Positions 44,310 to 52,313 of a stretch of DNA of 64,000 nucleotides are shown piece by piece; within the stretch, counting starts at the first letter, position 1; every line of letters begins with the position of its first letter. The stretch comes from Paenibacillus cellulositrophicus (GTDB lineage: Bacteria > Bacillota > Bacilli > Paenibacillales > Paenibacillaceae), in assembly GCF_009363095.1 (NCBI RefSeq), contig NZ_CP045295.1:1426001-1490000 (forward strand), in the 5' to 3' direction. The translations under genes and the position numbers were made by a program. The notes beneath the pieces were generated by a model that ran no database searches, was not told the DNA's origin, and saw nothing but the letters and a program-made list of their open reading frames with translations.

Positions 44310-45466
44310 TGGATTTCATTCCTTCCTGTCATTAAAGGCGTCAGCCGTTCGACCGCATCCTGAAGCGCGTCCTTCAACCGCTCTACATCATTCTTGGTGT
44401 TGGTAAGCCCCATGCTGATCCGGATTGCGCTGGAGGCCTCCTCCTCGCTCCGTCCCATCGCAAGCAGGACACGGCTTGGCTCCGACGTCTTGGAGGAGCA
44501 GGCCGATTTGGTGGACACGAGCATGCCGTGCTCCTCAAGCGAATGCAGAAGGACCTCGGCTTTCATTCCGGAAAAGGACACGTTAACGATATGCGGCGCC
44601 CCGTCTTCGTCGCTGTTCAGCGCAAGGGCCGGCATCGTTCGGATAAATGCGAGCAATTCGTCCCGCAGTGCCCCGACTTGCTCACCGAAAGTCCCCAACT
44701 GTTCTTTAGCCATCCGCATGGCTTTCGCCATGGCGACAATCCCCGGATAATTTTCCGTCCCCGAGCGCATGCCGGACTCCTGCTTGCCTCCCGACAGCAG
44801 CGGATGAAGCTGAACGCCTTCCCTTCGAAATAATACGCCGGCTCCTTTGGGGCCGCGGATTTTGTGTGCCGATAACGTATATAAGTCCGCCTGCCACGCC
44901 TGCAGGTCGACATGCAGCTTGCCGAAGCCCTGAACACCGTCCACATGGAACAGGGTCAGCGGGTTGCACTGTTTAATGATTCGTCCCGCCGCCTCCAGCG
45001 GCTGCACGGCTCCAGTCTCATTGTTTACATGCATGATGCTGACCAGGATGGTGTCCTTTCTAATGAGGCTGCGCAGCTGGTCCGGATGGATCCGGCCATT
45101 CCTGTCCACATCAAGAAAGGTTACCTCGAATCCGTGTTCCCGAAGATATAAACAGCTGTCGTAGACGGACGGATGCTCCGTTGCAGTTGTTATGATGTGC
45201 TTGCCCCTACCGGCATATTGAAAGGCTGTTCCTTTAATGGCCATATTGTTGCCTTCCGTTGCGCCCGAGGTCAAGATGATCTCGGCCGGTTTAACTCCAA
45301 GGGCGGCGGCGCATACTTCCCGGGAACGCTTGATTAGCTTGGCAGCGTCCTCGCCCATCCGGTGAATGGATGAAGGATTGCCGTAATGCTGTCTCATCAC
45401 TTCCGCCATCGTCTGGATCACTTCTTCGTAGGGTGGCGTACTTGCCGCATGGTCCCAATAGATCAT
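44306..45466 (-). CDS. Cysteine desulfurase of the NifS/IscS family (ThiI partner, NifZ-like)
   Basis: PLP enzyme that takes sulfur from cysteine as a persulfide and passes it on, here most likely to ThiI. The 386-residue product starts MIYWDHAASTPP, has the HxDGVQ motif (FHVDGVQGFGK), the PLP lysine in LSAHKIRGPKG, and the active-site cysteine loop STKSACSSKTSEPS. ATG at 45466 lies 7 nt after AGGAGG; a GTG one codon earlier is possible. In Bacillus the orthologous pair nifZ-thiI is dedicated to 4-thiouridine in tRNA. Confidence 0.93.
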   Translation of the reverse strand: MIYWDHAASTPPYEEVIQTMAEVMRQHYGNPSSIHRMGEDAAKLIKRSREVCAAALGVKPAEIILTSGATEGNNMAIKGTAFQYAGRGKHIITTATEHPSVYDSCLYLREHGFEVTFLDVDRNGRIHPDQLRSLIRKDTILVSIMHVNNETGAVQPLEAAGRIIKQCNPLTLFHVDGVQGFGKLHVDLQAWQADLYTLSAHKIRGPKGAGVLFRREGVQLHPLLSGGKQESGMRSGTENYPGIVAMAKAMRMAKEQLGTFGEQVGALRDELLAFIRTMPALALNSDEDGAPHIVNVSFSGMKAEVLLHSLEEHGMLVSTKSACSSKTSEPSRVLLAMGRSEEEASSAIRISMGLTNTKNDVERLKDALQDAVERLTPLMTGRNEIH

Positions 45467-45509
45467 CACGTTTCCTCCTTTACACGGATCACCCGAAGCA
45501 ATATAAAGA

Positions 45510-45569
45510 GATCAAACATCGGAAGAAGCGCTTCATATCGAGCCGCTTCCCGTTCTCCCGAGTTTGATC
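45510..45569 (-). other. Long imperfect hairpin upstream of the desulfurase gene
   Basis: GATCAAAC at the base pairs perfectly with GTTTGATC, and inner blocks (TCGG/CCGA, GAAGCG/CGCTTC) continue the stem. On the minus strand it follows the transglycosylase gene by 29 nt and is trailed by TCTCTTTATATT. It could be a weak terminator of that gene or part of the nifS leader. Confidence 0.5.
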
Positions 45570-45598
45570 CCGTAACTTACAACGCTATGCGATTGGTA

Positions 45599-46333
45599 TT
45601 AACCTTCATATTTTGCCCTGGCATCCGCAATTTTACGGATATAGTTCCTTGTTTCTGCAGGAAGCCGGTCCAATTGCTGCATCAATTCGGCATCGGTCGA
45701 AACTCCGAGTTTGAGCACCCGGTTAGGCCCCGCATTGTATGCCGCCAGCGCCATATTTTCCTGCCCACCGAAGCGGCTCAGCTGATACGAAAGGTATTTC
45801 GTGCCGGCATCGATGTTCTGCGCCGGGTCGAACGGATCGCTGACCCCGAGTCCCTGTGCCGTGCCGTCCATCAGCTGCATCAGGCCTTTGGCCCCCGCAG
45901 AAGATACGACATTCGGATTAAAGGTGGATTCCGTCTCGATGACGGCCTTGATTAGCGATTCAGACACTCCGTACTTGCGGCTTGCCTGTTCAATCAAGTC
46001 GTTGTAAGCGGTCGATTTGCCGGAGCCGGAATCGGAATGCACCGGCTTGGATACCTCGCCAACATGTTTCACCGGCGAGGTGTTCGCCTCTCCCAGCTGC
46101 TGCCACAGCAGGCCGTCACTCCACGATACGCCGGGCACCGTCGGTTGTACGGAAGCATCGATTTCTGCAGCTGCCGCGCTGGAGTCATCCAGCATCTGGT
46201 TCAAAATAACACCAAAATCAGAGGTGCTGCCATTCTCGATAATGTCCTGGAGAAGCTCGTCTCTATTTTGAATACGGCTGTTGTCCTGCATTGCCAACAA
46301 CTGCTGCGCTGCAGCCGGATCGATTTGCATCAT
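45599..46333 (-). CDS. Lytic transglycosylase with SLT domain
   Basis: Wall enzyme that cleaves MurNAc-GlcNAc bonds. The C-terminal 115 residues form the SLT/lysozyme-like domain: [23 protein letters not shown] with the catalytic Glu in [36 protein letters not shown] and [12 protein letters not shown]. The N-terminal 130 residues are low-complexity and lack a clear signal peptide, as in other Bacillus-type YjbJ proteins, so the export route is unclear. Start is uncertain: ATGATG at 46333/46330 follows GAGG at 6-9 nt, and the open frame could start at 46366. Confidence 0.87.
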   Translation of the reverse strand: MMQIDPAAAQQLLAMQDNSRIQNRDELLQDIIENGSTSDFGVILNQMLDDSSAAAAEIDASVQPTVPGVSWSDGLLWQQLGEANTSPVKHVGEVSKPVHSDSGSGKSTAYNDLIEQASRKYGVSESLIKAVIETESTFNPNVVSSAGAKGLMQLMDGTAQGLGVSDPFDPAQNIDAGTKYLSYQLSRFGGQENMALAAYNAGPNRVLKLGVSTDAELMQQLDRLPAETRNYIRKIADARAKYEG

Positions 46334-46435
46334 CTCAAACCTCGTTTTCCTCATAATCTCGTCCATGCGGATTGGATTTATTTTACCATGATTCCGCCGT
46401 CTTGCGCCAGACCTCTTCCAAAAAACGCTGACATG

Positions 46436-46480
46436 AAAAAAGCGCCCTCAGCCGCTTCATGAGCAGCCAAAGACGCTTTA
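46436..46480 (-). terminator. Probable terminator after the repeat-bearing membrane protein gene
   Basis: On the minus strand AAGCGTC pairs with GGCGCTT (one G-U) around an imperfect inner stem, followed by six T. It lies 13 nt past the stop. Confidence 0.75.
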
Positions 46481-46492
46481 TGCCCGTTTGAT

Positions 46493-47131
46493 TTACCGGG
46501 CGAACGGAACCAGCACGAAGTAGCTGATCGTTGCCAGAATGCCGAGACCCATCGCCCATCCGCCCCATACCTTGCTGCCTTGGCTGTACGCATAAAAGCC
46601 GATGACCGCAGCCAGTGGGCCCAGGATAATGGACCACATAAACAAGGACAGGACGCCGAAGCCTACACCGACATAACCGGCTGTACGTCCATAGTTTTGA
46701 ACGGCGTTCCGGTTTTCGGCATCATCCGAGGTACGGACCTCATCCCTGCGGACCGATGGTGCCGGAGCTACTTCTGCCGCATACTCCTCGCGGTCTTTTT
46801 TGTACAAATCCGTTCTCTTCACCGCGGCATCCGCCTTCCGGTCGTCCCGGACCGAATATCCGGCCGCACGGCTTGTGACTTCAGGGGATGTCACCTCTGA
46901 TGCATACTCCTCTTTATGGGCGTCCCTGCGCGGATAATCGGTACGGATCCGTGTGGCGATCGCCTGCCGGAACTCGTTATCCCGGGTTGCAGAGGGAGTC
47001 CCTGCTTCAGCTGCATATTCTTCTCGGTGATTCGTGCGGGAAACGTTATTCGTTGAAACGGGAGTGATTCCTTTTCCTGCGAATGGGCTGTCCGTCTTGT
47101 GTTCCTGCTCTCGTTTGTTGAATTCATCCAT
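46493..47131 (-). CDS. Membrane protein with three EEYAAE repeats and a C-terminal double span
   Basis: The 212-residue product has a hydrophilic, charged N-terminal region (1-145) in which the motif REEYAAE or KEEYASE recurs three times (about residues 36, 72 and 114), each followed by a Pro/Ser/Thr stretch. Two or three membrane spans follow (about 148-172 and 185-207: VGFGVLSLFMWSIILGPLAAVIGFY, then GWAMGLGILATISYFVLVP), resembling DUF4190-type tails. Such a protein would expose the repeat region on one side of the membrane. ATG at 47131 has GAGGAGG 9 nt upstream. I do not recognise a function. Confidence 0.75.
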   Translation of the reverse strand: MDEFNKREQEHKTDSPFAGKGITPVSTNNVSRTNHREEYAAEAGTPSATRDNEFRQAIATRIRTDYPRRDAHKEEYASEVTSPEVTSRAAGYSVRDDRKADAAVKRTDLYKKDREEYAAEVAPAPSVRRDEVRTSDDAENRNAVQNYGRTAGYVGVGFGVLSLFMWSIILGPLAAVIGFYAYSQGSKVWGGWAMGLGILATISYFVLVPFAR

Positions 47132-47189
47132 GATTAGAAGCCTCCTCACGACTGATGGATAAGTGCATAAATGGAGTCGGGCGCTTGAA

Positions 47190-47408
47190 TTAAGAAGTTT
47201 TGGGTTTGAAGGTCAGGCAGCAGGTAGCCGAAGAATTTACAGCCCGGTCTTTGTGCTCTCCAAGCTCGCTGCCGTACTCCTCGCTGTACTTGGCGGAGGC
47301 GTGCTTGTCGATTTCGATCAGGATTTGCTCGGCTTTGCAGACGTTCTCTTCCCCCCAGTAACTGCAGTTGCTGACACTGCATTTTACGTAGGTTCTTGGA
47401 TCCTTCAT
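47190..47408 (-). CDS. DUF1540 domain protein
   Basis: Small protein of 72 residues with the DUF1540 pattern: VKCSVSNCSYWGEENVCKAEQILIEID, where spaced cysteines (C9, C15, C24 and two near the C-terminus, TCCL) suggest metal binding or disulfides. Function unknown; members are common in spore formers. GAGGTGA lies 6 nt before the ATG. Single gene between the repeat-bearing membrane protein and the YpuI-like gene, same strand. Confidence 0.88.
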   Translation of the reverse strand: MKDPRTYVKCSVSNCSYWGEENVCKAEQILIEIDKHASAKYSEEYGSELGEHKDRAVNSSATCCLTFKPKTS

Positions 47409-47495
47409 TATTTATCACCTCAAGCTTCATTGTCCCCTGCTCCATATCGGCGTATCCCTGCTGCATCTTGTCAGTTGATGGTCGTCATGAGGAAA

Positions 47496-47526
47496 ATAAA
47501 AAAAGATGCCATCATCAGGCATCTTT
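47496..47526 (-). terminator. Intrinsic terminator after the YpuI-like gene
   Basis: AAAGATGCC and GGCATCTTT form a 9-bp stem with a 7-nt loop, followed on the minus strand by seven T, 19 nt past the stop. Confidence 0.92.
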
Positions 47527-47544
47527 GGTGTAATCGTATAAGGT

Positions 47545-48051
47545 TTAAGCGTGCGAACGCTGGTTGTGCATCCGGCGCTCCGTTAAATAATCGCTTTCGT
47601 AATAAGTCAGATCATCCCGAAGCTCTTCATATACTTTGGTGATATCGAGAATGATGTCTCTTACCGGCCGAACCGGTTTTACCCGAAAACGGATAGCATC
47701 CTGTCCCGTGTATGCATAACGCCCATCTTCGGAATAGCTTTCGCTTTTCGGATAAAAGAAGTTGTTAACGCAATGATGATACACATTATAGAGAGCTTTT
47801 TCAGCAAAATCATTGTCAAAATTGGCACGGCGCAACGCAATTCCCAGTTTCTCGGCTGATACTTCGGAGAAAACCAGAAGATGCCGCAGGTCAGACAAAA
47901 ATCCTTTGTAAAATTGCAGCGTTTCCTCATTATTGTCTGGCGCAAGCTGCGGAATCGAATTCTCATTGAGGAATTGTTCCAGTTTCTCGATCGCGGATTT
48001 CAGCTTCTCTTTCGTGGTCTCACACAATTTTTGAACATTACCTGCTGACAT
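47545..48051 (-). CDS. DUF3907 (YpuI-like) protein
   Basis: Cytoplasmic protein of 168 residues, helical throughout, without membrane span. The stretch NVYHHCVNNFFYPKSESYSEDGRYAYTGQDAIRF and the C-terminal YEELRDDLTYYESDYLTE resemble YpuI of Bacillus, whose function is unknown. It has its own terminator, and no same-strand neighbour is close upstream, so it is probably a single-gene unit. Confidence 0.72.
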   Translation of the reverse strand: MSAGNVQKLCETTKEKLKSAIEKLEQFLNENSIPQLAPDNNEETLQFYKGFLSDLRHLLVFSEVSAEKLGIALRRANFDNDFAEKALYNVYHHCVNNFFYPKSESYSEDGRYAYTGQDAIRFRVKPVRPVRDIILDITKVYEELRDDLTYYESDYLTERRMHNQRSHA

Positions 48052-48217
48052 AGCTAATTAGCTCCCCCTTAATTTGTTCCTTTCGGTCCTGGAGAGGATC
48101 CGAAATTTTCATCACCATCGTTTGAAGCAAGGATCAATTTTCATGTACTATCCTAACATAAAACAAACTGGAACGGTATCCCTTTCTGGTCACGATTTGG
48201 ACGAATTGAGCAGGTTT

Positions 48218-48245
48218 TTGCCTGAGTCGGCCGCCGGGGTATAAA
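48218..48245 (+). promoter_or_regulatory. Candidate SigA-type promoter of the subtilase gene
   Basis: TTGCCT (48218-48223) and TATAAA (48240-48245) with a 16-bp spacer, 55 bp before the ATG. Confidence 0.6.
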
Positions 48246-48300
48246 ATAGCTTCCCATTTCTCACGCTAAAGGTACTTATCATTCTCAAGGAGGTACTTTT

Positions 48301-50190
48301 ATGTCGAAAGGAAAATGGGTGGGCATCGGAACGGCAACCGTTTGCGGCGCGCTCGCGTTATTTTTGCTGCTCCCGCGCTCGGACAGCCGGCAGCAGGCCG
48401 CCGAATCCCCTCCGGTCCCGGCTCCGCATCAGGAGCATCGTTTAAAGAACAGCATGATGGCACAGGATATCGCTTCAACCGACCATTTGACACGGCTGGA
48501 TGCGAGACAGCATCTGACGGCGATGCTGAACAATCTGGGCAGCGCAAAGCCAAAGCAGATTACCGATTATGTACGGAATTTGCAGAAAACCCATGACCAT
48601 TTTTCCATGCTGGTGTGGCAGGATCCTAAGCTGAATCAACCGCTTAAATTTACCAAAAAGGAAGACTCCTGGACCTCCCACGACCGGAAAAGGCTGGATC
48701 ATTATTTAAGTATAGCCAAGCAGCAGGTGAAGAATCACCAGACGTACCAGTCCCCCTCCTTCAAGATGGCGGGCAAGCAGTACTTCGTCATCGCGGAACC
48801 GTCGGCCAAAAGTAATCAGAGCGTCATCGCCTTAATGAATCAAAAAATACTGCTCGACGTGGAAAATCATCAGAAGAAAAACCTGCGGCTGATCCCTTAC
48901 CCGAGAGAGGGCAAATTTAAAGTCGAATCGGTTCACGCCGACACGCTGCGCGATTTGACGGTCAAGACGGGACATGATAACGAAAACGCCAGCCACTTCT
49001 ACGAGAACGAAATCGTCGTCCGCTTCCGCCAGGATCCGTCTCCGGACGAGATGAACCGGATCAAAGGTGACGTCAAAGCGGAATCCGCCCGAAAACTCGG
49101 ATATGCTTACGTCTTCCGTTCCAGTACGATGGATTACAGCCAGTTGAAGGTATATTTCTTAAACCACTGGAATGCGCATTATGTAGAACCGCATTATTTA
49201 TATTTAACCAACGATACTGTTCCGGAAACAGGCAGCCTTCCGAACGTGCCGAATGACCTGCTGTTTGCGAAGTACCAGTGGAACCTCCCGGCGATTGAAA
49301 CGAACCAGGGATGGGATTTATCCAAGGGAAGCAACGATGTCATTGTTGGTATCGTGGACACCGGCGCAGACATTAACCACCCGGATCTTCAAGGCCAGCT
49401 GTTGTCCGGCTACAACGTCGTGGATCCCGGCAGCGACCCGCTGGACGATGTAGGTCACGGCACGCATGTGGCCGGCATCATCGGGGCCGTCGTCAACAAC
49501 AATGAAGGCGTGGCCGGCATCAGCTGGTATAACAAAATATTGCCGGTGAAGGCGCTTGATAAATCGGGATCAGGCACAACCTATTCGGTGTCGGAAGGCA
49601 TCATCTGGGCGGCGGATCATGGAGCCAAAGTCATTAATTTGAGCTTGGGCAACTACGCCGATTCCCAGTTCCTGCACGATGCGATAAGATACGCCTACGA
49701 CAAGGACGTCGTGCTCGTTTCCGCGGCAGGGAACGACAACACCGAGCGGCCGGGCTTCCCTGCGGCCTATCCCGAAGTACTCGCCGTTGCTGCGACCGAT
49801 GCAAACATGAAGAAAGCCTCCTATTCCAATTACGGGGATTATATCGACGTGGCCGCGCCTGGGACGAGCATTGCCAGCACCTATCCGGGCAACCAGTACG
49901 CCGCCCTGTCCGGAACGTCGATGGCCAGTCCGCATGTCGCCGCCATGGCCGCGCTGATCCGCTCGCGGAATCCGGACTTGACCAATAAACAAGTGATGGA
50001 CATTATGTGCCAAAGCACCATTGACCTTGGGCCGAAAGGACATGACAAATATTACGGCAACGGTCAAATTGATATCTATAAAGCGCTGCAGGCAGCAGGC
50101 GGCGGAAATACCCCGCTTCAGCTGTGGCCGCAGCATGTACAGAACCAGATGAATTCGATCATGGGCAGTGAGAGCGTGAAAACCAAATAA
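48301..50190 (+). CDS. Membrane-anchored or exported S8 subtilisin-like serine protease
   Basis: The 629-residue product has a signal or anchor segment (about 8-24), a long N-terminal region (25-320) that includes a propeptide-like part with IVVRFRQDPSPDEMN near residue 243, then the peptidase S8 domain with Asp353 (VDTGADINHPD), His386 (GHGTHVAGI), oxyanion Asn478 (SAAGNDN) and Ser540 (GTSMASPHVAA). All catalytic residues are present. The pro-region of about 220 residues ahead of the inhibitor-like part is longer than in subtilisin. AAGGAGGT lies 6 nt before the ATG. Own promoter and terminator, so a single-gene unit. Confidence 0.93.
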   Translation: MSKGKWVGIGTATVCGALALFLLLPRSDSRQQAAESPPVPAPHQEHRLKNSMMAQDIASTDHLTRLDARQHLTAMLNNLGSAKPKQITDYVRNLQKTHDHFSMLVWQDPKLNQPLKFTKKEDSWTSHDRKRLDHYLSIAKQQVKNHQTYQSPSFKMAGKQYFVIAEPSAKSNQSVIALMNQKILLDVENHQKKNLRLIPYPREGKFKVESVHADTLRDLTVKTGHDNENASHFYENEIVVRFRQDPSPDEMNRIKGDVKAESARKLGYAYVFRSSTMDYSQLKVYFLNHWNAHYVEPHYLYLTNDTVPETGSLPNVPNDLLFAKYQWNLPAIETNQGWDLSKGSNDVIVGIVDTGADINHPDLQGQLLSGYNVVDPGSDPLDDVGHGTHVAGIIGAVVNNNEGVAGISWYNKILPVKALDKSGSGTTYSVSEGIIWAADHGAKVINLSLGNYADSQFLHDAIRYAYDKDVVLVSAAGNDNTERPGFPAAYPEVLAVAATDANMKKASYSNYGDYIDVAAPGTSIASTYPGNQYAALSGTSMASPHVAAMAALIRSRNPDLTNKQVMDIMCQSTIDLGPKGHDKYYGNGQIDIYKALQAAGGGNTPLQLWPQHVQNQMNSIMGSESVKTK

Positions 50191-50202
50191 ATTCCACCAA
50201 AG

Positions 50203-50243
50203 ATAAGGCAATCCGCCCCCTGCAGGAGCGGGTTGCCTTTTTT
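50203..50243 (+). terminator. Intrinsic terminator after the subtilase gene
   Basis: AAGGCAATCCGC pairs with GCGGGTTGCCTT around a 9-nt loop, followed by six T, 12 nt past the stop. Confidence 0.93.
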
Positions 50244-50253
50244 AGAGCACGAG

Positions 50254-50508
50254 TTACCGTGTACGTTTGGCTCTCGACTTGCGGGCTGCGCGTTTCGGAC
50301 CTCTGTAAGCGGAAACCGTACCTATAATGTTTTCGTCGCGAACGACATAGTTATAGCAGTGTTTAGGAACGGGGACACAGTGATGTCTTTTTACAATTTC
50401 AACCGTGTGGACAATCGGAACGACCTGCGGATAGTAATAATCTTGATAAACCACAGTTGGATCGGTATAAACCGGGTCTGCAGGAGGACAATTAAAGCAG
50501 TGGCTCAT
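50254..50508 (-). CDS. CotD-like spore coat protein
   Basis: The 84-residue product begins MSHCFNCPPADPVYTDPTVV, has several Tyr, His and Cys pairs (RHHCVPVPKHCYNY), and a basic C-terminus (KRAARKSRAKRTR). The cysteine/histidine/tyrosine content and the VPIVHTVEIVKRHHC pattern match the CotD family of inner-coat proteins. AAGGGAGA precedes the ATG at 50508; the longer open frame of 126 codons lacks a ribosome site. A sigma-K-like -10 (CATAATAGA) lies about 25 bp upstream but matches weakly. Expression in the mother cell is inferred. Confidence 0.78.
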   Translation of the reverse strand: MSHCFNCPPADPVYTDPTVVYQDYYYPQVVPIVHTVEIVKRHHCVPVPKHCYNYVVRDENIIGTVSAYRGPKRAARKSRAKRTR

Positions 50509-50633
50509 TCGATAAGCATCTCCCTTCATAAATTTAATATAGTCTATTATGGAGATCCCAATCGGGATTGTACGTTTGTCCTTAGCTGAAAGGTATCCGT
50601 CTAAAACAGGCTTGACCCGGTGATCGGACGGCA

Positions 50634-50673
50634 AAAAGGCGGTATCCCGTATAATTACGGGATACCGCCTTGA
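50634..50673 (-). terminator. Intrinsic terminator of rnpB
   Basis: GGCGGTATCCCGTA and TACGGGATACCGCC form a 14-bp perfect stem with a 4-nt loop, followed on the minus strand by a T-run. It lies about 35 nt after the last base-paired part of the RNase P RNA. Confidence 0.95.
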
Positions 50674-50703
50674 TTACGTCATCCTAATAAGAACTGTTGG
50701 CAG

Positions 50704-51120
50704 TTAGGAAAGTTTTACGTAAGCCGGGTTCTGTGCTCGTCGTGGTGCATTCGGGAACTACCCTCCCACGGATAAGCGACAATCATCTATCTAGGCCAAC
50801 CATTACTGATTGGCTCCAGCGACCAACCCGAACGCGCCTCGGGCAAAGGCTGCTTCTCGAGGAAGCTGCGTTCCATTAGGTCTTGCTCCAGGTGGGGTTT
50901 ACCAGGAACGAAGTCACCAACGCTCCTCGGGGTCTCTTACACCTCGGTTCCATCCTTGCCTGTGCTGCTGCAAGCAGCAGCCATCGGCGGTCCATTTCTG
51001 TGGCACTATCCTTCAACTCGCGCTGACTGGACGTTATCCAGCACCCTGCCCTACGGAGCCCGGACTTTCCTCTCGCGGCGCCTTACGCGCCGCCAGCGAT
51101 TGTCTGTCAAACTTTCCGGA
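50704..51120 (-). ncRNA. rnpB: RNase P RNA (class A architecture)
   Basis: Catalytic RNA that removes 5' leaders from tRNA precursors. Minus-strand hallmarks in order: P1 arm GGAAAGTTT, GAGGAAAGTCCGGGCTCC (CR-I), TAGGGCAGGGTGCTGG, ACCGCCGATGGC, GGTAAACCCCACCTGGAGCA (L15, pairs with tRNA CCA), GGCCTAGATAGATGATTGTC (CR-V) and ACAGAACCCGGCTTA, closed by AAACTTTCC. The L15-to-P17 region and the P6-P7 region read like Escherichia coli class A and not Bacillus subtilis class B. Ends are set from the P1 helix. Confidence 0.95.
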
Positions 51121-51131
51121 CAACAAAAAAT

Positions 51132-51160
51132 ATTATACTAGGAATTGCCGCCGGACACAA
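51132..51160 (-). promoter_or_regulatory. SigA-type promoter of rnpB
   Basis: Minus-strand TTGTGT (51160-51155) and perfect TATAAT (51137-51132) with a 17-bp spacer, placing the start about 7-12 nt downstream, next to the P1 helix. Confidence 0.85.
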
Positions 51161-51197
51161 TGGCAAATGCCTATTAATTTAACGAAAATTACCGTTT

Positions 51198-52313
51198 TTA
51201 CATAAAGCGGAACGGCTCGGTGTTGATTTGGGACGCGGCGACTTTCGTATCATAGCGGCTGTCCGACAGCTTGGCCTGCAGCCATTCGGCCGTTTTGGCC
51301 TTCATGATTTTCTCGGCATTGTGCCCCGGATCGATCAGGGCAATCCCGGCCATCAGCGCATCCTGCGCGGTGTGATAATCGATGTCTCCGGTCACGAGCA
51401 CGTCAGCCCCGCGGAATATCGCGGAATTCACGTAGCGGCTGCCAGATCCGCCAAGAACGGCGGCCTTGCCGATCTTACGGTTCAGGTCGCCAACGACCCG
51501 GACATGCGGCACATCCAGCTTTTCCTTGACCACGTCGACGAATTCGGCCAGCGTCACCGGTTCCCGAAGCTTCCCTACCCGGCCAAGCCCGTAACTGCGC
51601 CCTTTCAAGTCAACCGGATACAGATCGTAAGCCACCTCTTCATAAGGATGCGCCTTGATCATCGCCTGAACGATCTTGTTTCGGATCCCTTGGGGGACGA
51701 TGGTCTCGATCCGAACCTCCTCCACCTGCTCCAGCTTCCCTGGCTTGCCGATATAAGGTTCCGTTCCTTCCTGTGGCAAAAAGGTGCCCATGCCCTGCAC
51801 GTTAAAGCTGCAGTGGCTGTAATTACCGATAGCACCCGCTCCTGCGTCCAGCATGGCGGTCCGGACCTTCTCTGCATCGGCGGCCGGAACAAACACGACC
51901 AGCTTGTACAGCTTCTCGGCATGCACCTCATCCAGCGGTACGCCGTCCGCAATGCCAAGCGCTTCAGCCATCCAATCGTTCATGCCTCCCTCGGCAATAT
52001 CGAGATTGGTGTGGCTGATATAGACGGCGATGTCATGCTTGATCAGCTTCTCATATATTTTTCCCATCGGGGTGTCGGTCTGAAGCTGTTTGAGCGGACG
52101 GAAAATGATGGCGTGATGCGCTACGATCAAATCCGCGCCGATCGCAATAGCCTCCTCGACCACTTCGTCATTGACATCAAGCGCCACCAGCACGCTCTTG
52201 ATCTCCTTCTGCAGGCTGCCCAGCTGCAGCCCGATCCGGTCGTCCGGCACCGCCAAGTGTTTGGGGGCGAGCTGCTCCATATATTGAATTACCGTTTGTC
52301 CTTTTGCAAACAT
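51198..52313 (-). CDS. Nif3-like dinuclear metal center protein (YqfO type)
   Basis: Hexameric protein of the NIF3/DUF34 family with two metals per subunit; activity reported for related proteins includes GTP cyclohydrolase I-linked and Ni-insertion roles, but the general function is unsettled. The 371-residue product has metal-binding motifs VAHHAIIFRPL and AVYISHTNLD at the N-terminus, HDALM-like C-terminal TGDIDYHTAQDALMAG, and a PII-like insert (about 130-230) typical of the YqfO subgroup. ATG at 52313 has GGGAGGTG upstream and overlaps the trmK end by 25 nt. Confidence 0.92.
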   Translation of the reverse strand: MFAKGQTVIQYMEQLAPKHLAVPDDRIGLQLGSLQKEIKSVLVALDVNDEVVEEAIAIGADLIVAHHAIIFRPLKQLQTDTPMGKIYEKLIKHDIAVYISHTNLDIAEGGMNDWMAEALGIADGVPLDEVHAEKLYKLVVFVPAADAEKVRTAMLDAGAGAIGNYSHCSFNVQGMGTFLPQEGTEPYIGKPGKLEQVEEVRIETIVPQGIRNKIVQAMIKAHPYEEVAYDLYPVDLKGRSYGLGRVGKLREPVTLAEFVDVVKEKLDVPHVRVVGDLNRKIGKAAVLGGSGSRYVNSAIFRGADVLVTGDIDYHTAQDALMAGIALIDPGHNAEKIMKAKTAEWLQAKLSDSRYDTKVAASQINTEPFRFM

